Source of the DNA: Pectobacterium actinidiae
GTDB lineage: Bacteria > Pseudomonadota > Gammaproteobacteria > Enterobacterales > Enterobacteriaceae
Reading direction: 5' to 3'
Length of the DNA stretch: 64,000 nucleotides
Assembly (NCBI RefSeq): GCF_000803315.1
Contig: NZ_JRMH01000001.1
Location: 1,984,001-2,048,000, forward strand
Part shown: piece after piece, positions 41,160 through 50,859 of the stretch
Position numbering within the stretch: position 1 is the stretch's first letter
Layout: each line of letters opens with the position of its first letter
Notes under the pieces: generated by a model
What the model saw: the letters and a program-made list of their open reading frames with translations, nothing else
Told to the model about the DNA's origin: nothing
Databases searched by the model: none
Translations under genes and position numbers: made by a program

Positions 41160-42029
41160 TTATCTGAAGGGGTTAATCAATCGCTCGTCTTTATCAAAGC
41201 GTGACTCACGTAGTGCTTCTTTGACCCGTTTCAGGTTATCACGAAATTTTTCCCCGCGACGCAGTGTGAAGCCCGTCGCCAGAACATCGATCAACGTCAA
41301 CTGAGCGATGCGGGACACCATCGGCATATAGACATCGGTGTCTTCAGGCACATCAAGCCGCAAAGCCAGTGACGCCTCACGCGCCAACGGCGTGCCGTCC
41401 GAAGTAATAGCGATAACGGTCGCATCGTTCTCGCGTGCCAGTTGCGCCATTTCGACCAGACTTTTGGTTCTGCCTGTGTGGGAAATCAATACCACGACGT
41501 CGCCGTCGCTGGAGTTCATACAGCTCATGCGCTGCATAACGATGTCATCGAAATAAACCACGGGGATATTGAAGCGGAAAAATTTGTTCATCGCATCGTG
41601 TGCGACAGCAGCGGAAGCGCCCAGACCAAAGAACGAGATTTTCTTCGCCTGTGTCAGCAAATCCACGGCGCGGTTGACGGCGGTGACATCCAGACTTGAT
41701 TTCACCTGCTCTAAGCCAGCCATCGCGGATTCAAAAATTTTACTGGTATAGGCATCAACGCTGTCATCTTCTTCAACGTTACGGTTCACATACGGAGTAC
41801 CGTTTGCCAGACTTTGTGCCAGATGTAGTTTAAAATCGGGAAAACCTTTAGTTTCAAGGCGGCGGCAGAAACGATTAACCGTTGGCTCGCTGACATCGGC
41901 CATTTTGGCTAAGGTCGCGATGCTGGAGTGAATGGCCGTCTGCGGAGTGCTCAGGATCACTTCAGCCACTTTTCTTTCTGATTTGCTCAAGAGTTCTAAG
42001 TGACTCTGGATTTTTTCCAGCATATTCAT
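41160..42029 (-). CDS. hexR: Transcriptional regulator HexR (RpiR family)
   Basis: HexR represses zwf, edd and eda-type genes and releases DNA on binding 2-keto-3-deoxy-6-phosphogluconate. It has an N-terminal HTH (LSKSERKVAEVILSTPQTAIHSSIATLAKMADVSEPTVNRFCRRL) and a C-terminal SIS domain (SFFGLGASAAVAHDAMNKF, VVVLISHTGRTKSLVEMA). The start at MNMLEKIQSHLELLS gives 289 residues, the E. coli length; the frame is open farther upstream. It is divergent from zwf with a HexR-type site between them. Confidence 0.95.
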   Translation of the reverse strand: MNMLEKIQSHLELLSKSERKVAEVILSTPQTAIHSSIATLAKMADVSEPTVNRFCRRLETKGFPDFKLHLAQSLANGTPYVNRNVEEDDSVDAYTSKIFESAMAGLEQVKSSLDVTAVNRAVDLLTQAKKISFFGLGASAAVAHDAMNKFFRFNIPVVYFDDIVMQRMSCMNSSDGDVVVLISHTGRTKSLVEMAQLARENDATVIAITSDGTPLAREASLALRLDVPEDTDVYMPMVSRIAQLTLIDVLATGFTLRRGEKFRDNLKRVKEALRESRFDKDERLINPFR

Positions 42030-42412
42030 ACGACAAGAGCCATGTAAGTTTTTTCCAATTTCAACTAAAGGTGCACTGGCATGCATTACGTGAAAAAATG
42101 CACGTCGTGAAAATATACTACGACCCTGTAGTGGTTGGCAGAGGGCAACAGGCTAAGTTGGGTCCCTTTTTTGCCAGAACATGACATGTGTCTAACTTTC
42201 AGAAAAGTAATCGGCTGTCAGAAACGACGAAAAATTTCGTTTTAGGGCGAATGCATAAGTGGCTTCAGCCACTGCACAGACCGATTTATGCATCGTTTTC
42301 AGTCAATACCGGCCAGTATTTAGCATTTTTATGATGGGTTTACTGGCTGTAGTCAAAAAGAGTACATTATCGCTGTAATAAAATTACAGCATCCTGCAAC
42401 GAGGAGATGAAC
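42030..42412. other. hexR-zwf divergent regulatory region
   Basis: About 383 bases without a gene. It holds the HexR palindrome at 42373 and the outward promoters. No soxS/marA-type site could be confidently identified by eye. Confidence 0.5.
42373..42389. promoter_or_regulatory. HexR operator upstream of zwf
   Basis: CTGTAATAAAATTACAG is a perfect 17-bp palindrome matching the TGTAAT(N3)ATTACA HexR site. It ends 23 bases before the zwf start and overlaps the expected promoter or leader. Confidence 0.85.
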
Positions 42413-43888
42413 ATGGCGGTAACTTCAACAGCCCAAGCGTGCGATCTGGTTATTTTCGGTGCTAAGGGCGATCTGGCACGCCGTAAATTGCTGCCCTCCC
42501 TTTACCAGTTGGAAAAAGCAGGTCACATCCATGCGGACACCAAAATTATCGGGGTGGGCCGTGCGGATTGGGATAAAGCGGAGTATACCCGAGTCGTGCG
42601 TGAAGCGCTTGACACCTTTATGAAAGAAGCCATCGACGATAAGTTGTGGGAAACGCTAAGCAGTCGGCTGGATTTTTGCAATCTTGATGTGGAAGACACC
42701 AAAGCCTTCAACAAACTGGGCAAGATGCTTGACCAGAAAAACCGTACCACCATCAACTATTTTGCGATGCCGCCCAGTACATTCGGTGCAATCTGCAAGG
42801 GGTTGGGAACCGCAGGGCTGAATAAAGAGCCCGCTCGCGTGGTCATGGAAAAACCGCTGGGTACCGATCTGGCGTCTTCTCGCGTCATTAACGATCAGGT
42901 CGCGGAATTCTTTAACGAATGTCAGGTTTACCGCATCGACCACTATCTGGGTAAAGAGACCGTTCTGAACCTGTTGGCGCTGCGTTTTGCCAACTCGCTG
43001 TTCTCCTCAAACTGGGATCACCGGACGATCGATCATGTGCAGATCACGGTAGCCGAGGAAGTTGGGATTGAAGGGCGCTGGGGCTATTTTGATAAAGCCG
43101 GCCAGATGCGCGATATGATCCAGAACCACCTGTTACAGATTCTGACGATGATTGCGATGTCGCCGCCGTCTGATTTGACGACTGACCGAATCCGTGATGA
43201 AAAAGTGAAAGTGCTGCGTTCACTGCGTCGTATCGACCGTTCCAACGTGCATGAAACGACGGTACGCGGCCAATATACTTCTGGTTTTGTTCAGGGACAT
43301 AAAGTGCCGGGCTATCTGGAAGAAGAGGGGGCGAATAAAAGCAGCAGCACGGAAACCTTCGTCTCTATTCGTGTGGATATTGATGACTGGCGCTGGTCTG
43401 GCGTGCCGTTCTACCTGCGTACAGGTAAACGTCTGCCGACCAAATGTTCAGAAGTCGTCGTGTACTTTAAGAACCCTGCATTGAACCTGTTCCATGACTC
43501 TTACCAGCAGTTGCCGCAGAACAAGCTGATCATTCGCTTGCAGCCGGATGAAGGTGTGGAAATTCAGATTCTGAATAAAATTCCGGGATTAGAGCACAAG
43601 CACCGTCTGCAAACGGTGAAACTGGATCTGAGCTTCTCAGAAACCTTTAATCAGCAGCATTTAGCGGATGCTTACGAGCGTCTGCTGTTGGAAACCATGC
43701 GCGGAATTCAGGCGCTGTTTGTCCGTCGTGATGAAGTTGAAGAAGCCTGGAAATGGGTGGATTCCATCATGGATGCGTGGGCGATGGACAACGATGCACC
43801 GAAGCCTTATCAGGCTGGAAGTTGGGGACCGGTGGCATCTGTGGCGATGATTACCCGCGATGGCCGTTCCTGGAATGAGTTTGAGTAA
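42413..43888 (+). CDS. zwf: Glucose-6-phosphate 1-dehydrogenase
   Basis: Oxidises glucose 6-phosphate to 6-phosphogluconolactone with NADP+. The 491 residues equal the E. coli length when started at MAVTSTAQACD, with GAGGAG 6 bases upstream; an in-frame ATG two codons earlier overlaps the ribosome site. The NADP site FGAKGDLARRKLLP and the active site RIDHYLGKE are intact. It is probably repressed by HexR. In E. coli edd then eda follow; here eda follows directly after 168 bases. Confidence 0.97.
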   Translation: MAVTSTAQACDLVIFGAKGDLARRKLLPSLYQLEKAGHIHADTKIIGVGRADWDKAEYTRVVREALDTFMKEAIDDKLWETLSSRLDFCNLDVEDTKAFNKLGKMLDQKNRTTINYFAMPPSTFGAICKGLGTAGLNKEPARVVMEKPLGTDLASSRVINDQVAEFFNECQVYRIDHYLGKETVLNLLALRFANSLFSSNWDHRTIDHVQITVAEEVGIEGRWGYFDKAGQMRDMIQNHLLQILTMIAMSPPSDLTTDRIRDEKVKVLRSLRRIDRSNVHETTVRGQYTSGFVQGHKVPGYLEEEGANKSSSTETFVSIRVDIDDWRWSGVPFYLRTGKRLPTKCSEVVVYFKNPALNLFHDSYQQLPQNKLIIRLQPDEGVEIQILNKIPGLEHKHRLQTVKLDLSFSETFNQQHLADAYERLLLETMRGIQALFVRRDEVEEAWKWVDSIMDAWAMDNDAPKPYQAGSWGPVASVAMITRDGRSWNEFE

Positions 43889-44056
43889 TTCTTTAATAAT
43901 GCGTCAGTAATTAAGATGCTGAGAACGTTCGGCATCACACAGTTTTTAATGTATGGCTCACGGTGCGGTCGGACATCTGCGGTGACGCAGATCCCTGTGG
44001 CAGGGGCGCGCTATATAATTAATGATGCCTTCGGGCATGACTGGAGATAACTTTTG

Positions 44057-44698
44057 ATGAAAAACTGGAAAACGAGCGCGGAACAGATTTTGACAACGGG
44101 TCCCGTTGTTCCTGTGATTGTGGTCAACAAACTGGAACACGCGGTGCCGATGGCAAAAGCGTTAGTCGCGGGCGGCGTTCGCGTTCTGGAACTGACATTG
44201 CGTACCGACTGCGCCATTGACGCGATTCGTGCGATTGCGAAAGAAGTACCGGAAGCCATCGTGGGTGCGGGCACGGTAACAAATCCTGAGCAACTGGCTG
44301 CGGTCGTTGAAGCCGGTGCGCAGTTTGCCATCAGCCCTGGCCTGACCGAGCCTCTACTGAAAGCGGCGACGGAAGGCAACATCCCGTTGATCCCGGGTAT
44401 CAGCACCGTGTCTGAACTGATGCTGGGTATGGATTACGGCCTGCGTGAGTTCAAGTTCTTCCCGGCGGAAGCTAACGGCGGCGTGAAAGCGCTCCAGGCG
44501 ATCGCAGGTCCGTTTGCTCAAATTCGTTTCTGCCCAACCGGTGGCATTACGCCGAATAACTACCGCGACTATCTGGCGCTGAAAAGCGTGCTGTGCGTAG
44601 GTGGTTCCTGGCTGGTGCCGAACGATGCACTGGAAAGCGGCGATTACGCGCGTATTACGGAACTGGCGCGTGAAGCGGTTGCAGGCGCGAAAGCGTAA
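44057..44698 (+). CDS. eda: KDPG/KHG aldolase Eda (KdgA)
   Basis: A class I aldolase that splits 2-keto-3-deoxy-6-phosphogluconate into pyruvate and glyceraldehyde 3-phosphate. The Schiff-base lysine is in [13 protein letters not shown], and the Glu and Arg of VLELTLRT are present. The 213-residue length from the ATG at 44057 is standard; CTGGAG lies upstream. A small hairpin with TTCG loop (ATGCC/GGCAT at 44025-44038) lies just before the ribosome site. In soft-rot bacteria this enzyme (KdgA) ends pectate catabolism, which fits its presence without edd. I saw no KdgR operator upstream. Confidence 0.96.
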   Translation: MKNWKTSAEQILTTGPVVPVIVVNKLEHAVPMAKALVAGGVRVLELTLRTDCAIDAIRAIAKEVPEAIVGAGTVTNPEQLAAVVEAGAQFAISPGLTEPLLKAATEGNIPLIPGISTVSELMLGMDYGLREFKFFPAEANGGVKALQAIAGPFAQIRFCPTGGITPNNYRDYLALKSVLCVGGSWLVPNDALESGDYARITELAREAVAGAKA

Positions 44699-44720
44699 GT
44701 TTGCTGGTTACTGAATGACG

Positions 44721-44749
44721 AAGGCCACTCACTGCGAGTGGCCTTTTTT
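44721..44749 (+). terminator. Rho-independent terminator after eda
   Basis: AAGGCCACTC pairs with GAGTGGCCTT across ACTGC and is followed by TTTTT. A second perfect stem AAAAACGC/GCGTTTTT at 44801-44820 may serve the convergent purT transcript. Confidence 0.88.
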
Positions 44750-44884
44750 ATGACGGACATCCTTGCCCGTCACCCTGTGGGCCGTTGCTTTGCAACGTTG
44801 AAAAACGCTTCTGCGTTTTTTTATGGCAGGCATTTTATCTGTCGTCAGTGACGTCTGATTTCACTCCGTCAGCAATGGAACGTA

Positions 44885-46063
44885 TCAGCCGCTAACTTTT
44901 ACACCTGCCGCGACGCGCTTGGCGATTTCAACGGCATCGTCCGTGGTTTCCGCACTGGCTAACGCGACACCCATACGACGTTTGCCGCCGATATCCGGCT
45001 TACCAAATAGGCGAATTTGCGTATGAGGGATCAGTGCGTTTTCCAGCCCCTGATAACGCACGTTGTTGCTGTCCAGTTCCGGTAAAATCACGGCGGAAGC
45101 TGATGGGCCATATTGGCGAACTGCGCCAATCGGTAGCCCCAGAAACGCACGGACGTGCAAGGCAAACTCGGACAGATCCTGAGAGATCATTGTCACCATG
45201 CCGGTATCGTGCGGGCGAGGGGAGACTTCACTGAAAATAATCTCATCGCCGCAGACGAACAGCTCAACGCCGAACAGACCATAGCCGCCGAGTGCTTTCA
45301 CGACATCGCTGGCTATCTTCTGTGCGCGCTCCTGCGCCAGTGCACTCATCTGCTGTGGCTGCCAGGATTCACGATAGTCGCCGTCTTCCTGACGATGCCC
45401 GATAGGCGCACAGAAATGAATGCCATCAACCGCGTGGATGGTGAGCAGTGTGATCTCAAAATCAAAATTAACCAATCCTTCCACGATGACGCGGCCGCCG
45501 CCTGCACGTCCACCCTGTTGGGCGTAGTTCCACGCCTGATCTAACTGCTCAGCAGAGCGAATCAGGCTTTGCCCTTTGCCAGAGGAACTCATGACCGGTT
45601 TAACAATACAGGGATAGCCAATCGCGTCGACAGCCTGACGAAAGCTCTCTTCGCTGTCGGCAAAACGGTAAGTGGAAGTGGGAACGCCGAGTGTTTCAGC
45701 CGCCAGACGACGGATACCTTCACGGTTCATCGTCAGGCGCGTCGCTTCGGCACAAGGAACAACATGGTGACCCTGCTTTTCCAATGTCACCAGCATGTCG
45801 GTTGCGATGGCTTCAATTTCCGGCACGATGTAATCAGGGCGTTCGGCTTCCACCAACGCTTTTAATGCATCGCCATCCAACATATTGATGACGTGGCTGC
45901 GATGCGCAACCTGCATGGCCGGGGCATCGGCATAGCGATCGACAGCAATCACTTCTATTCCCAAGCGCTGACACTCAATCGCCACTTCTTTACCTAATTC
46001 ACCGGAGCCAAGCAGCATCACTCGTGTGGCATCCGCACGCAGGGCGGTTCCAATCGTTAACAT
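44885..46063 (-). CDS. purT: Formate-dependent GAR transformylase PurT
   Basis: PurT makes formylglycinamide ribonucleotide from GAR, ATP and formate, the formate route of purine synthesis. The ATP-grasp features [19 protein letters not shown] and [23 protein letters not shown] are complete. The start [24 protein letters not shown] gives 392 residues, as in E. coli; the frame is open upstream but unlike the family. A PurR-type palindrome lies 44 bases upstream. It is divergent from ptrB. Confidence 0.96.
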   Translation of the reverse strand: MLTIGTALRADATRVMLLGSGELGKEVAIECQRLGIEVIAVDRYADAPAMQVAHRSHVINMLDGDALKALVEAERPDYIVPEIEAIATDMLVTLEKQGHHVVPCAEATRLTMNREGIRRLAAETLGVPTSTYRFADSEESFRQAVDAIGYPCIVKPVMSSSGKGQSLIRSAEQLDQAWNYAQQGGRAGGGRVIVEGLVNFDFEITLLTIHAVDGIHFCAPIGHRQEDGDYRESWQPQQMSALAQERAQKIASDVVKALGGYGLFGVELFVCGDEIIFSEVSPRPHDTGMVTMISQDLSEFALHVRAFLGLPIGAVRQYGPSASAVILPELDSNNVRYQGLENALIPHTQIRLFGKPDIGGKRRMGVALASAETTDDAVEIAKRVAAGVKVSG

Positions 46064-46106
46064 AACCTTATACCTGATCGGGTTGTGAAAAATGGCCGCA
46101 GTATAA

Positions 46107-46122
46107 ACGAAAACGTTTGCGT
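46107..46122. promoter_or_regulatory. PurR operator upstream of purT
   Basis: ACGAAAACGTTTGCGT matches the PurR consensus (ACGCAAACGTTTTCGT on the other strand) at all core bases and has the CG centre. It is in the purT-ptrB divergent gap, consistent with purine repression of purT. Confidence 0.85.
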
Positions 46123-46263
46123 GCGCATTAAAGAGGGCATGCATTGGAATGCGGTGCGCAAAAGCGCACCAAGAAATAATGACGTGGCTTGGCATTGCTG
46201 GGCAATCGTGCCACTCTTCTTGCAAAGCGAAAATTTTATGTCAAGACAACGAGATCCGACGCC

Positions 46264-48315
46264 ATGAAGACACCTCAAGCTGAAAAAAGACCCCATGCGC
46301 TAAGTACACATGGCGATACGCGTATCGACAATTATTACTGGCTGCGTGATGACCAACGTACCAATCCGCAGGTGTTGGACTATCTGAAGCAGGAAAACGC
46401 CTACAGCGAAGCCGTCATGGCACCCCATGAAGCACGAAAACGGTCGTTGTTTGACGAAATGGTCAAACGGATCCCGTCGACGGACATGTCTGTGCCGTAT
46501 GTCAGAAAAGGCTATCGCTACCAAAGTCGCTATGAGCAGGGGAAAGAGTACGCCATCTATCTGCGTCAGCCTGAGCAAGCAACAGACGCGTGGGAAACGC
46601 TGCTGGATGGGAATCAACGTGCTGAGGGGCATGAGTTTTATAGTCTCGGCACGCTTGAGGTTAGCCCTGACAATTCGCTGCTAGCGCTCTCAGAGGATTT
46701 TTTATCACGTCGGCAGTACACGCTTCGTTTTCGCGATCTGAACAGCGGTGAGTGGCTACCGGATGTGATCGAAAATGTCACAGCGGGTGCGGAATGGTCG
46801 GCGGATTCGACGGTTTTGTATTACGTGCGCAAGCATGAACAAACGCTATTGCCGTATCAAGTCTATCGCCACCGTCTGGGGAGCGATCCGGCGCTGGATG
46901 AGTTGGTCTATGAAGAGAAAGACGACACCTATTACGTTAGCCTGAGTAAAACCACATCAGAGCACTACATCACCATTTATCTCAGTAGCACCACGACGAC
47001 AGAAGTATTATTGCTCGATGCGACGCGGCCGGATGCCGTGCCGCAGGTATGCATCCCACGCCGGAAAGATCATGAATATGGCCTCGATCACTATCAGGAC
47101 ACGTTTTATCTGCGCTCCAACCGAGAAGGAAAGAACTTTGGCCTCTACCGTTCGGGCAGACCTGATGAGCAAACGCTGGAAACGCTGATTGCACCGAGCG
47201 AAAGTCGCGTGCTGGAAGGTTTTGAGCTATTCCGTGATTGGCTGGTGGTTGAAGAACGGGAGCGCGGTTTGACCAGCTTGCGCCAGATTCACTGGCAGAC
47301 GCGGGAAGAAAAAGCGATCGCCTTTAATGATGCGAGCTATGTGACGTGGCTGTCGTACAACCCTACGCCAGAAACGACATTGATGCGGTATGGCTATTCA
47401 TCAATGACGACCCCCAGCACGCAGTATGAATTGAATCTGGATACGGGCGAGCAGCAGTTACTTAAACAAGCTGAAGTGAAAGATTTCTCCCCGGATAATT
47501 ACCGGAGCGAACGCTTGTGGATCACAGTTCGAGATGGTGTCGAGGTTCCCGTTTCTCTTGTTTATCATCGCGATCATTTTAGCCCAGGTAAGAACCCGAT
47601 ACTGGTTTACGGCTATGGGGCGTATAGCCATAGTATGGATCCGGATTTTAGCGTTAGCCGGCTGAGCCTCCTGGACAGAGGGTTTGTCTTCGCCCTAACG
47701 CACATTCGTGGTGGTGGTGAGCTGGGTCAACAGTGGTATGACGATGGCCGCCTGCTCAATAAAATGCACTCCTTCACCGATTTCATCGATGTGTCTCAGG
47801 CATTGATAGAAAAAGGTTATGGCGACAGGGACAACATGTTCGCCATGGGGGGCAGTGCGGGCGGACTATTGATGGGCGCGGTAGTGAACATGGCTCCCGA
47901 TCTATTTAAGGGCGTTGTTGCTCAGGTTCCATTTGTTGACGTGCTGACGACAATGTTGGATGAATCTATCCCGTTGACGACCGGAGAGTATGACGAGTGG
48001 GGCGATCCGAATGAACAAATCTATTATGACTACATCAAGCAATATAGCCCCTATGACGGCGTTACCGCCCAACGCTATCCGCATTTGCTGGTGACTACTG
48101 GGTTACACGACTCTCAGGTCCAATATTGGGAACCGGCGAAGTGGGTGGCGAAATTAAGGGAAGTGAAAACGGACGATCGTTTGGTGCTGCTATACACCGA
48201 TATGGATGCTGGGCACGGTGGAAAATCCGGCCGCTTCAAACGGTATGATGATATTGCGTTGGAATATGCTTTTATACTGATGGTGCTTGAAATGGCTGAG
48301 GAAGCGCGCGAATAA
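46264..48315 (+). CDS. ptrB: Oligopeptidase B
   Basis: A cytoplasmic serine peptidase of the prolyl oligopeptidase family (S9A) that cuts small peptides after Arg or Lys. An N-terminal seven-bladed propeller is followed by the alpha/beta-hydrolase domain. The nucleophile is in [11 protein letters not shown], the Asp region in HDSQVQYWE, and the His in AGHGGKSGR. The start [12 protein letters not shown] gives 683 residues; the frame is open upstream. A perfect hairpin GGGTAAACCC/GGGTTTACCC lies at 48337-48362. Confidence 0.95.
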   Translation: MKTPQAEKRPHALSTHGDTRIDNYYWLRDDQRTNPQVLDYLKQENAYSEAVMAPHEARKRSLFDEMVKRIPSTDMSVPYVRKGYRYQSRYEQGKEYAIYLRQPEQATDAWETLLDGNQRAEGHEFYSLGTLEVSPDNSLLALSEDFLSRRQYTLRFRDLNSGEWLPDVIENVTAGAEWSADSTVLYYVRKHEQTLLPYQVYRHRLGSDPALDELVYEEKDDTYYVSLSKTTSEHYITIYLSSTTTTEVLLLDATRPDAVPQVCIPRRKDHEYGLDHYQDTFYLRSNREGKNFGLYRSGRPDEQTLETLIAPSESRVLEGFELFRDWLVVEERERGLTSLRQIHWQTREEKAIAFNDASYVTWLSYNPTPETTLMRYGYSSMTTPSTQYELNLDTGEQQLLKQAEVKDFSPDNYRSERLWITVRDGVEVPVSLVYHRDHFSPGKNPILVYGYGAYSHSMDPDFSVSRLSLLDRGFVFALTHIRGGGELGQQWYDDGRLLNKMHSFTDFIDVSQALIEKGYGDRDNMFAMGGSAGGLLMGAVVNMAPDLFKGVVAQVPFVDVLTTMLDESIPLTTGEYDEWGDPNEQIYYDYIKQYSPYDGVTAQRYPHLLVTTGLHDSQVQYWEPAKWVAKLREVKTDDRLVLLYTDMDAGHGGKSGRFKRYDDIALEYAFILMVLEMAEEARE

Positions 48316-48336
48316 GGGCAAAAAACGATGTTATAA

Positions 48337-48362
48337 GGGTAAACCCACTTTCGGGTTTACCC
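48337..48362. terminator. Hairpin after ptrB
   Basis: GGGTAAACCC pairs perfectly with GGGTTTACCC across ACTTTC, 21 bases after the ptrB stop and close to the convergent small ORF. No T run follows on the plus strand, so it is a weak or Rho-assisted end. Confidence 0.5.
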
Positions 48363-48397
48363 GATCGACATGGGACATACTTAGGTTACATCATAAC

Positions 48398-48508
48398 TCA
48401 GGTAATATCCGCCTGTGGTTTCTTCGCCCGTTTATCGGCTCGTTTTTCAGCGGCCGTTTTCAGGGGCTTCTTCTTACTGTTTTTTTTGCTATCCAGACCT
48501 TTACTCAT
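48398..48508 (-). CDS. Lys-rich 36-residue small protein
   Basis: A short frame encodes MSKGLDSKKNSKKKPLKTAA and continues with EKRADKRAKKPQADIT. About a third of the residues are Lys or Arg. A good GAGG lies 8 bases upstream of the ATG, and the frame stands alone between ptrB and holE. Such short lysine-rich proteins are found as uncharacterised genes in enterobacteria, and it may bind nucleic acid or the ribosome. I do not recognise a gene name. The ribosome site and base composition support real translation. Confidence 0.7.
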   Translation of the reverse strand: MSKGLDSKKNSKKKPLKTAAEKRADKRAKKPQADIT

Positions 48509-48665
48509 ATCTTGCCTCGCGTGATAAAAGGGTAGGTTGCCACTCCATTAACCTCCTGTGCGGGCCGAGATGCAAGCAGAAAATTGTTTTTGCTGTGTAA
48601 GAATGTAACCCGTGGAAAGGGATGTTTTCCACGGTACAAGCGGCATAGACTGGAATGAGGGGAGG

Positions 48666-48896
48666 CTATTTAGTCTTGGGTTCGTAGGGTAAACGAGAGA
48701 ACTGCAGCGACCGCTGGCGGTAAAACATCACGCGTTCGCGAAAATAGTCACGCAAATGTTCAGGTTGTTCCCTCTCAACCACCTCTGGTATGACCGGCAT
48801 ATTGTAACGTTCTTTGAAGGCAACGCCTGACGCCGTCAAGTCTACGTTAATTTTATCCATATCTTCTTTGGACAATTCTGCCAAATTATATCCCAT
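48666..48896 (-). CDS. holE: DNA polymerase III theta subunit HolE
   Basis: Theta binds the epsilon proofreading subunit in the polymerase III core. The 76-residue protein has the family core [25 protein letters not shown] then [15 protein letters not shown] and [10 protein letters not shown]. The length equals E. coli HolE. The first seven residues differ from E. coli. It lies near yebY and ptrB, as in E. coli. Confidence 0.95.
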   Translation of the reverse strand: MGYNLAELSKEDMDKINVDLTASGVAFKERYNMPVIPEVVEREQPEHLRDYFRERVMFYRQRSLQFSRLPYEPKTK

Positions 48897-49268
48897 ACCA
48901 TTTTCTCCTGCCTATTGGCCACAGACTGATGCGTGTCACGGTAAAGTAGTGACAGGGAAATGGCAAGCGTTCACCTTATCATGTGGATGTTTATTATTCT
49001 CATTGCGAAATGGGAATCATTTTTAATACCAGTACGTCATAAATGATATAGCTTGTGGTTGTTATTTCTGATAATAAAAATGATTCGCAATAATATATTT
49101 ACCCTAAGGGTTAAGTGATAATAAATATCAATAACATAAGGCATAATGAATTGATTTAATTGTGTTTTTTATTTGCTGATTATCAATGTTAATAAAGTGT
49201 TTTTTATTTTGTTTTTTCAGGCATAATGCCCTGAATAATTTCACCTGCCGGGAAAATAGGGAGTTAAC
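48897..49268. promoter_or_regulatory. AT-rich region upstream of ftnA with Fur-like stretches
   Basis: About 370 very AT-rich bases. Two stretches resemble Fur or H-NS target DNA: ATTCTCATTGCGAAATGGGAAT (about 48994-49015) and GATAATAAAAATGATTCGCA at 49070. In E. coli Fur activates ftnA by displacing H-NS from an upstream region of this type. The sites are only partial matches. Confidence 0.4.
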
Positions 49269-49775
49269 ATGTTAAAAAAAGAAATGATTCAGAAACTGAA
49301 TGAACAACTTAATCTGGAGTTTTATTCCGCGAATTTGTATCTGCAAATGAGTGCATGGTGCGGTGACAAAGGTTTTGAAGGCGCATCCAGTTTTCTGAAG
49401 ACGCATTCTCAGGAAGAAATGCAACACATGCAGCGCCTGTTTGACTACCTGGACGACACAGGAAGCCTGCCTATATTAGGCGCGATTGCTGCACCGCCGA
49501 TTGATTTCGATTCACTGGCTGATGTCTTCAAGTTGACCTATGAACACGAACAGCTGATTACAGCAAAAATTAATGAGCTGGCACATGAGGCAATGGCGCA
49601 GCAGGATTACTCTACCTTTAACTTCCTGCAATGGTACGTTGCTGAGCAGCACGAAGAAGAGAAACTGTTCCGTTCTATTCTGGACAAACTTGCGTTAGTC
49701 AAAGCCAGCGAAGGCGGTCTGTTCTTCATCGATCAGGACCTGAAAAAAATGTCTGCGGCGGCACCGTCAGCCTAA
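49269..49775 (+). CDS. ftnA: Non-haem ferritin FtnA
   Basis: A 168-residue 24-meric iron-storage ferritin. The ferroxidase ligands can be followed: Glu of LNLEFYS, the EEMQHMQ pair of [13 protein letters not shown] in the third helix, and QHEEEKLF in the fourth. The protein is slightly longer than in E. coli, ending [16 protein letters not shown] precedes the ATG. Iron-dependent regulation is expected; see the upstream AT-rich region. Confidence 0.95.
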   Translation: MLKKEMIQKLNEQLNLEFYSANLYLQMSAWCGDKGFEGASSFLKTHSQEEMQHMQRLFDYLDDTGSLPILGAIAAPPIDFDSLADVFKLTYEHEQLITAKINELAHEAMAQQDYSTFNFLQWYVAEQHEEEKLFRSILDKLALVKASEGGLFFIDQDLKKMSAAAPSA

Positions 49776-49817
49776 CGACAAGCGATGCTTCTGTCGGCCA
49801 ATGATTGCTTGAATGAC

Positions 49818-49850
49818 GCGGGATAATATTCTCCTTATCCCGCCATTTTC
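49818..49850 (+). terminator. Terminator after ftnA
   Basis: GCGGGATAA pairs with TTATCCCGC across an 8-base loop and is followed by a moderate CATTTTCT tail. It starts about 40 bases after the ftnA stop. Confidence 0.7.
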
Positions 49851-50056
49851 TCCTCCCGAACGACCTTTCTGGCAGTATCAAACTACCGATATTATTCCTG
49901 AAATCCGCACTCGACTTCACCTTCCTCAGTCGCTATGATCGCATCAGTCGTGATATACAACGTTATGTTTTATAAGGTTTGATGCTGTCTTTCTCTGGTT
50001 CGGATAAGGCTGCAAAACCCACACATCATTGTTTGAATACGCCATGTCGGGAATAC

Positions 50057-50413
50057 ATGATGAAGAAATTTTTGCTATCTATCGCGCTTACTTCACTTTC
50101 TGTGAATGCTTTTGCTGCCGCTAAACTGGCAAATATCAGCCGGTTTGAATACGGCGAACGCTGGGCTTTCACGCGTGAAGAAGTTCAACTGATTTGCCGC
50201 CCTGGCAATGCGCTGTATGCCTTACATACCGGGACGCTGATGCAATATCCGCTAAATGATGTTGCTATTGCGCAAATGAAGTCTGGGCAGGTGAGTGCGC
50301 AACCGATAGACGCGATCTGGCTGGACGATCCTAAGCATCCCGGACAGAAAAAAAGCCTTCAACCATTTATTGAACGTGCAGAGCAGCTTTGTCAGTCAGA
50401 CGCTAAACCATGA
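50057..50413 (+). CDS. yebY: Secreted DUF2511 protein YebY
   Basis: A 118-residue periplasmic protein. The signal peptide is [19 protein letters not shown], followed by [29 protein letters not shown] and ending [10 protein letters not shown]. It is of the DUF2511 family and matches E. coli YebY. A start is taken at the ATG at 50057; the frame is open 26 codons farther upstream to a TTG, but the signal peptide marks the true start. Links to copper or envelope biology have been suggested for the yebY-yebZ-yobA genes; yebZ and yobA are not seen here. Confidence 0.92.
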   Translation: MMKKFLLSIALTSLSVNAFAAAKLANISRFEYGERWAFTREEVQLICRPGNALYALHTGTLMQYPLNDVAIAQMKSGQVSAQPIDAIWLDDPKHPGQKKSLQPFIERAEQLCQSDAKP

Positions 50414-50534
50414 AGTGATTGATTTACTTATTGATGTTAAATAATTACTTCTTTATGGTTAAGATAAAGTGTGAAATCTGTTCCATTTGTGATGATTGCG
50501 AATGGGTTAAGGCTGGAAAACGCGAGGGAGTTGG

Positions 50535-50541
50535 CTAAGCT
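50535..50541 (+). promoter_or_regulatory. Sigma-S-like -10 element of sdsR
   Basis: CTAAGCTTAA matches the sigma-S extended -10 consensus CTATACTTAA at 8 of 10 positions and lies about 10 bases before the expected SdsR 5' end. SdsR is a well-known sigma-S-dependent RNA in E. coli and Salmonella. Confidence 0.7.
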
Positions 50542-50548
50542 TAAATCT

Positions 50549-50650
50549 ACAGGGCTAGTACAGCTTGTATAAATGCCAACTTTTAGCGCACGGCTCTCCC
50601 AAGAGCCATTTCCCTAGACTGAATACAGGAATCGTATTCAGTCTTTTTTT
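50549..50650 (+). ncRNA. sdsR: Small RNA SdsR (RyeB)
   Basis: About 102 nt. It contains the conserved SdsR body AATGCCAACTTTTAGCGCAC, then the stem GGCTCT/AGAGCC, ATTTCCCTAGACTGAATAC and the terminator hairpin GACTGAATAC/GTATTCAGTC followed by seven T. These match the E. coli/Salmonella SdsR sequence closely from memory. SdsR is an Hfq-dependent RNA, made in stationary phase, that represses mRNAs such as tolC, ompD and mutS. It sits after yebY as in E. coli. The exact 5' end is estimated from the -10 element. The partly overlapping antisense RNA SraC may also exist but is not visible by motif. Confidence 0.88.
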
Positions 50651-50651
50651 T
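50617..50651 (+). terminator. Terminator of sdsR
   Basis: GACTGAATAC pairs perfectly with GTATTCAGTC across AGGAATC and is followed by at least seven T. Confidence 0.92.
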
Positions 50652-50859
50652 GCTTCGAAAAGCACTGAAATAAAGTAGCTAACCTTTCCTGTCTCTGACT
50701 TACCCCGTACGTTGTATGTTCTCATAAAATAGTGCCGGTGGGACTTCATATGACGGCTGTTTTTCTGATGCATTGGTTGGCTATCCTTGCCAATTAAGAT
50801 GTCGGGGAGAGGCGAGTTTCGCCTCTGTGGGCGTTTTAAAGGTTTTTAAAAATAAACGC

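Noticed and set aside
43889..44056. KdgR operator before eda
   Set aside because: I looked for the AT-rich KdgR palindrome expected for pectin genes but saw none convincing. Only a small TTCG hairpin is present.
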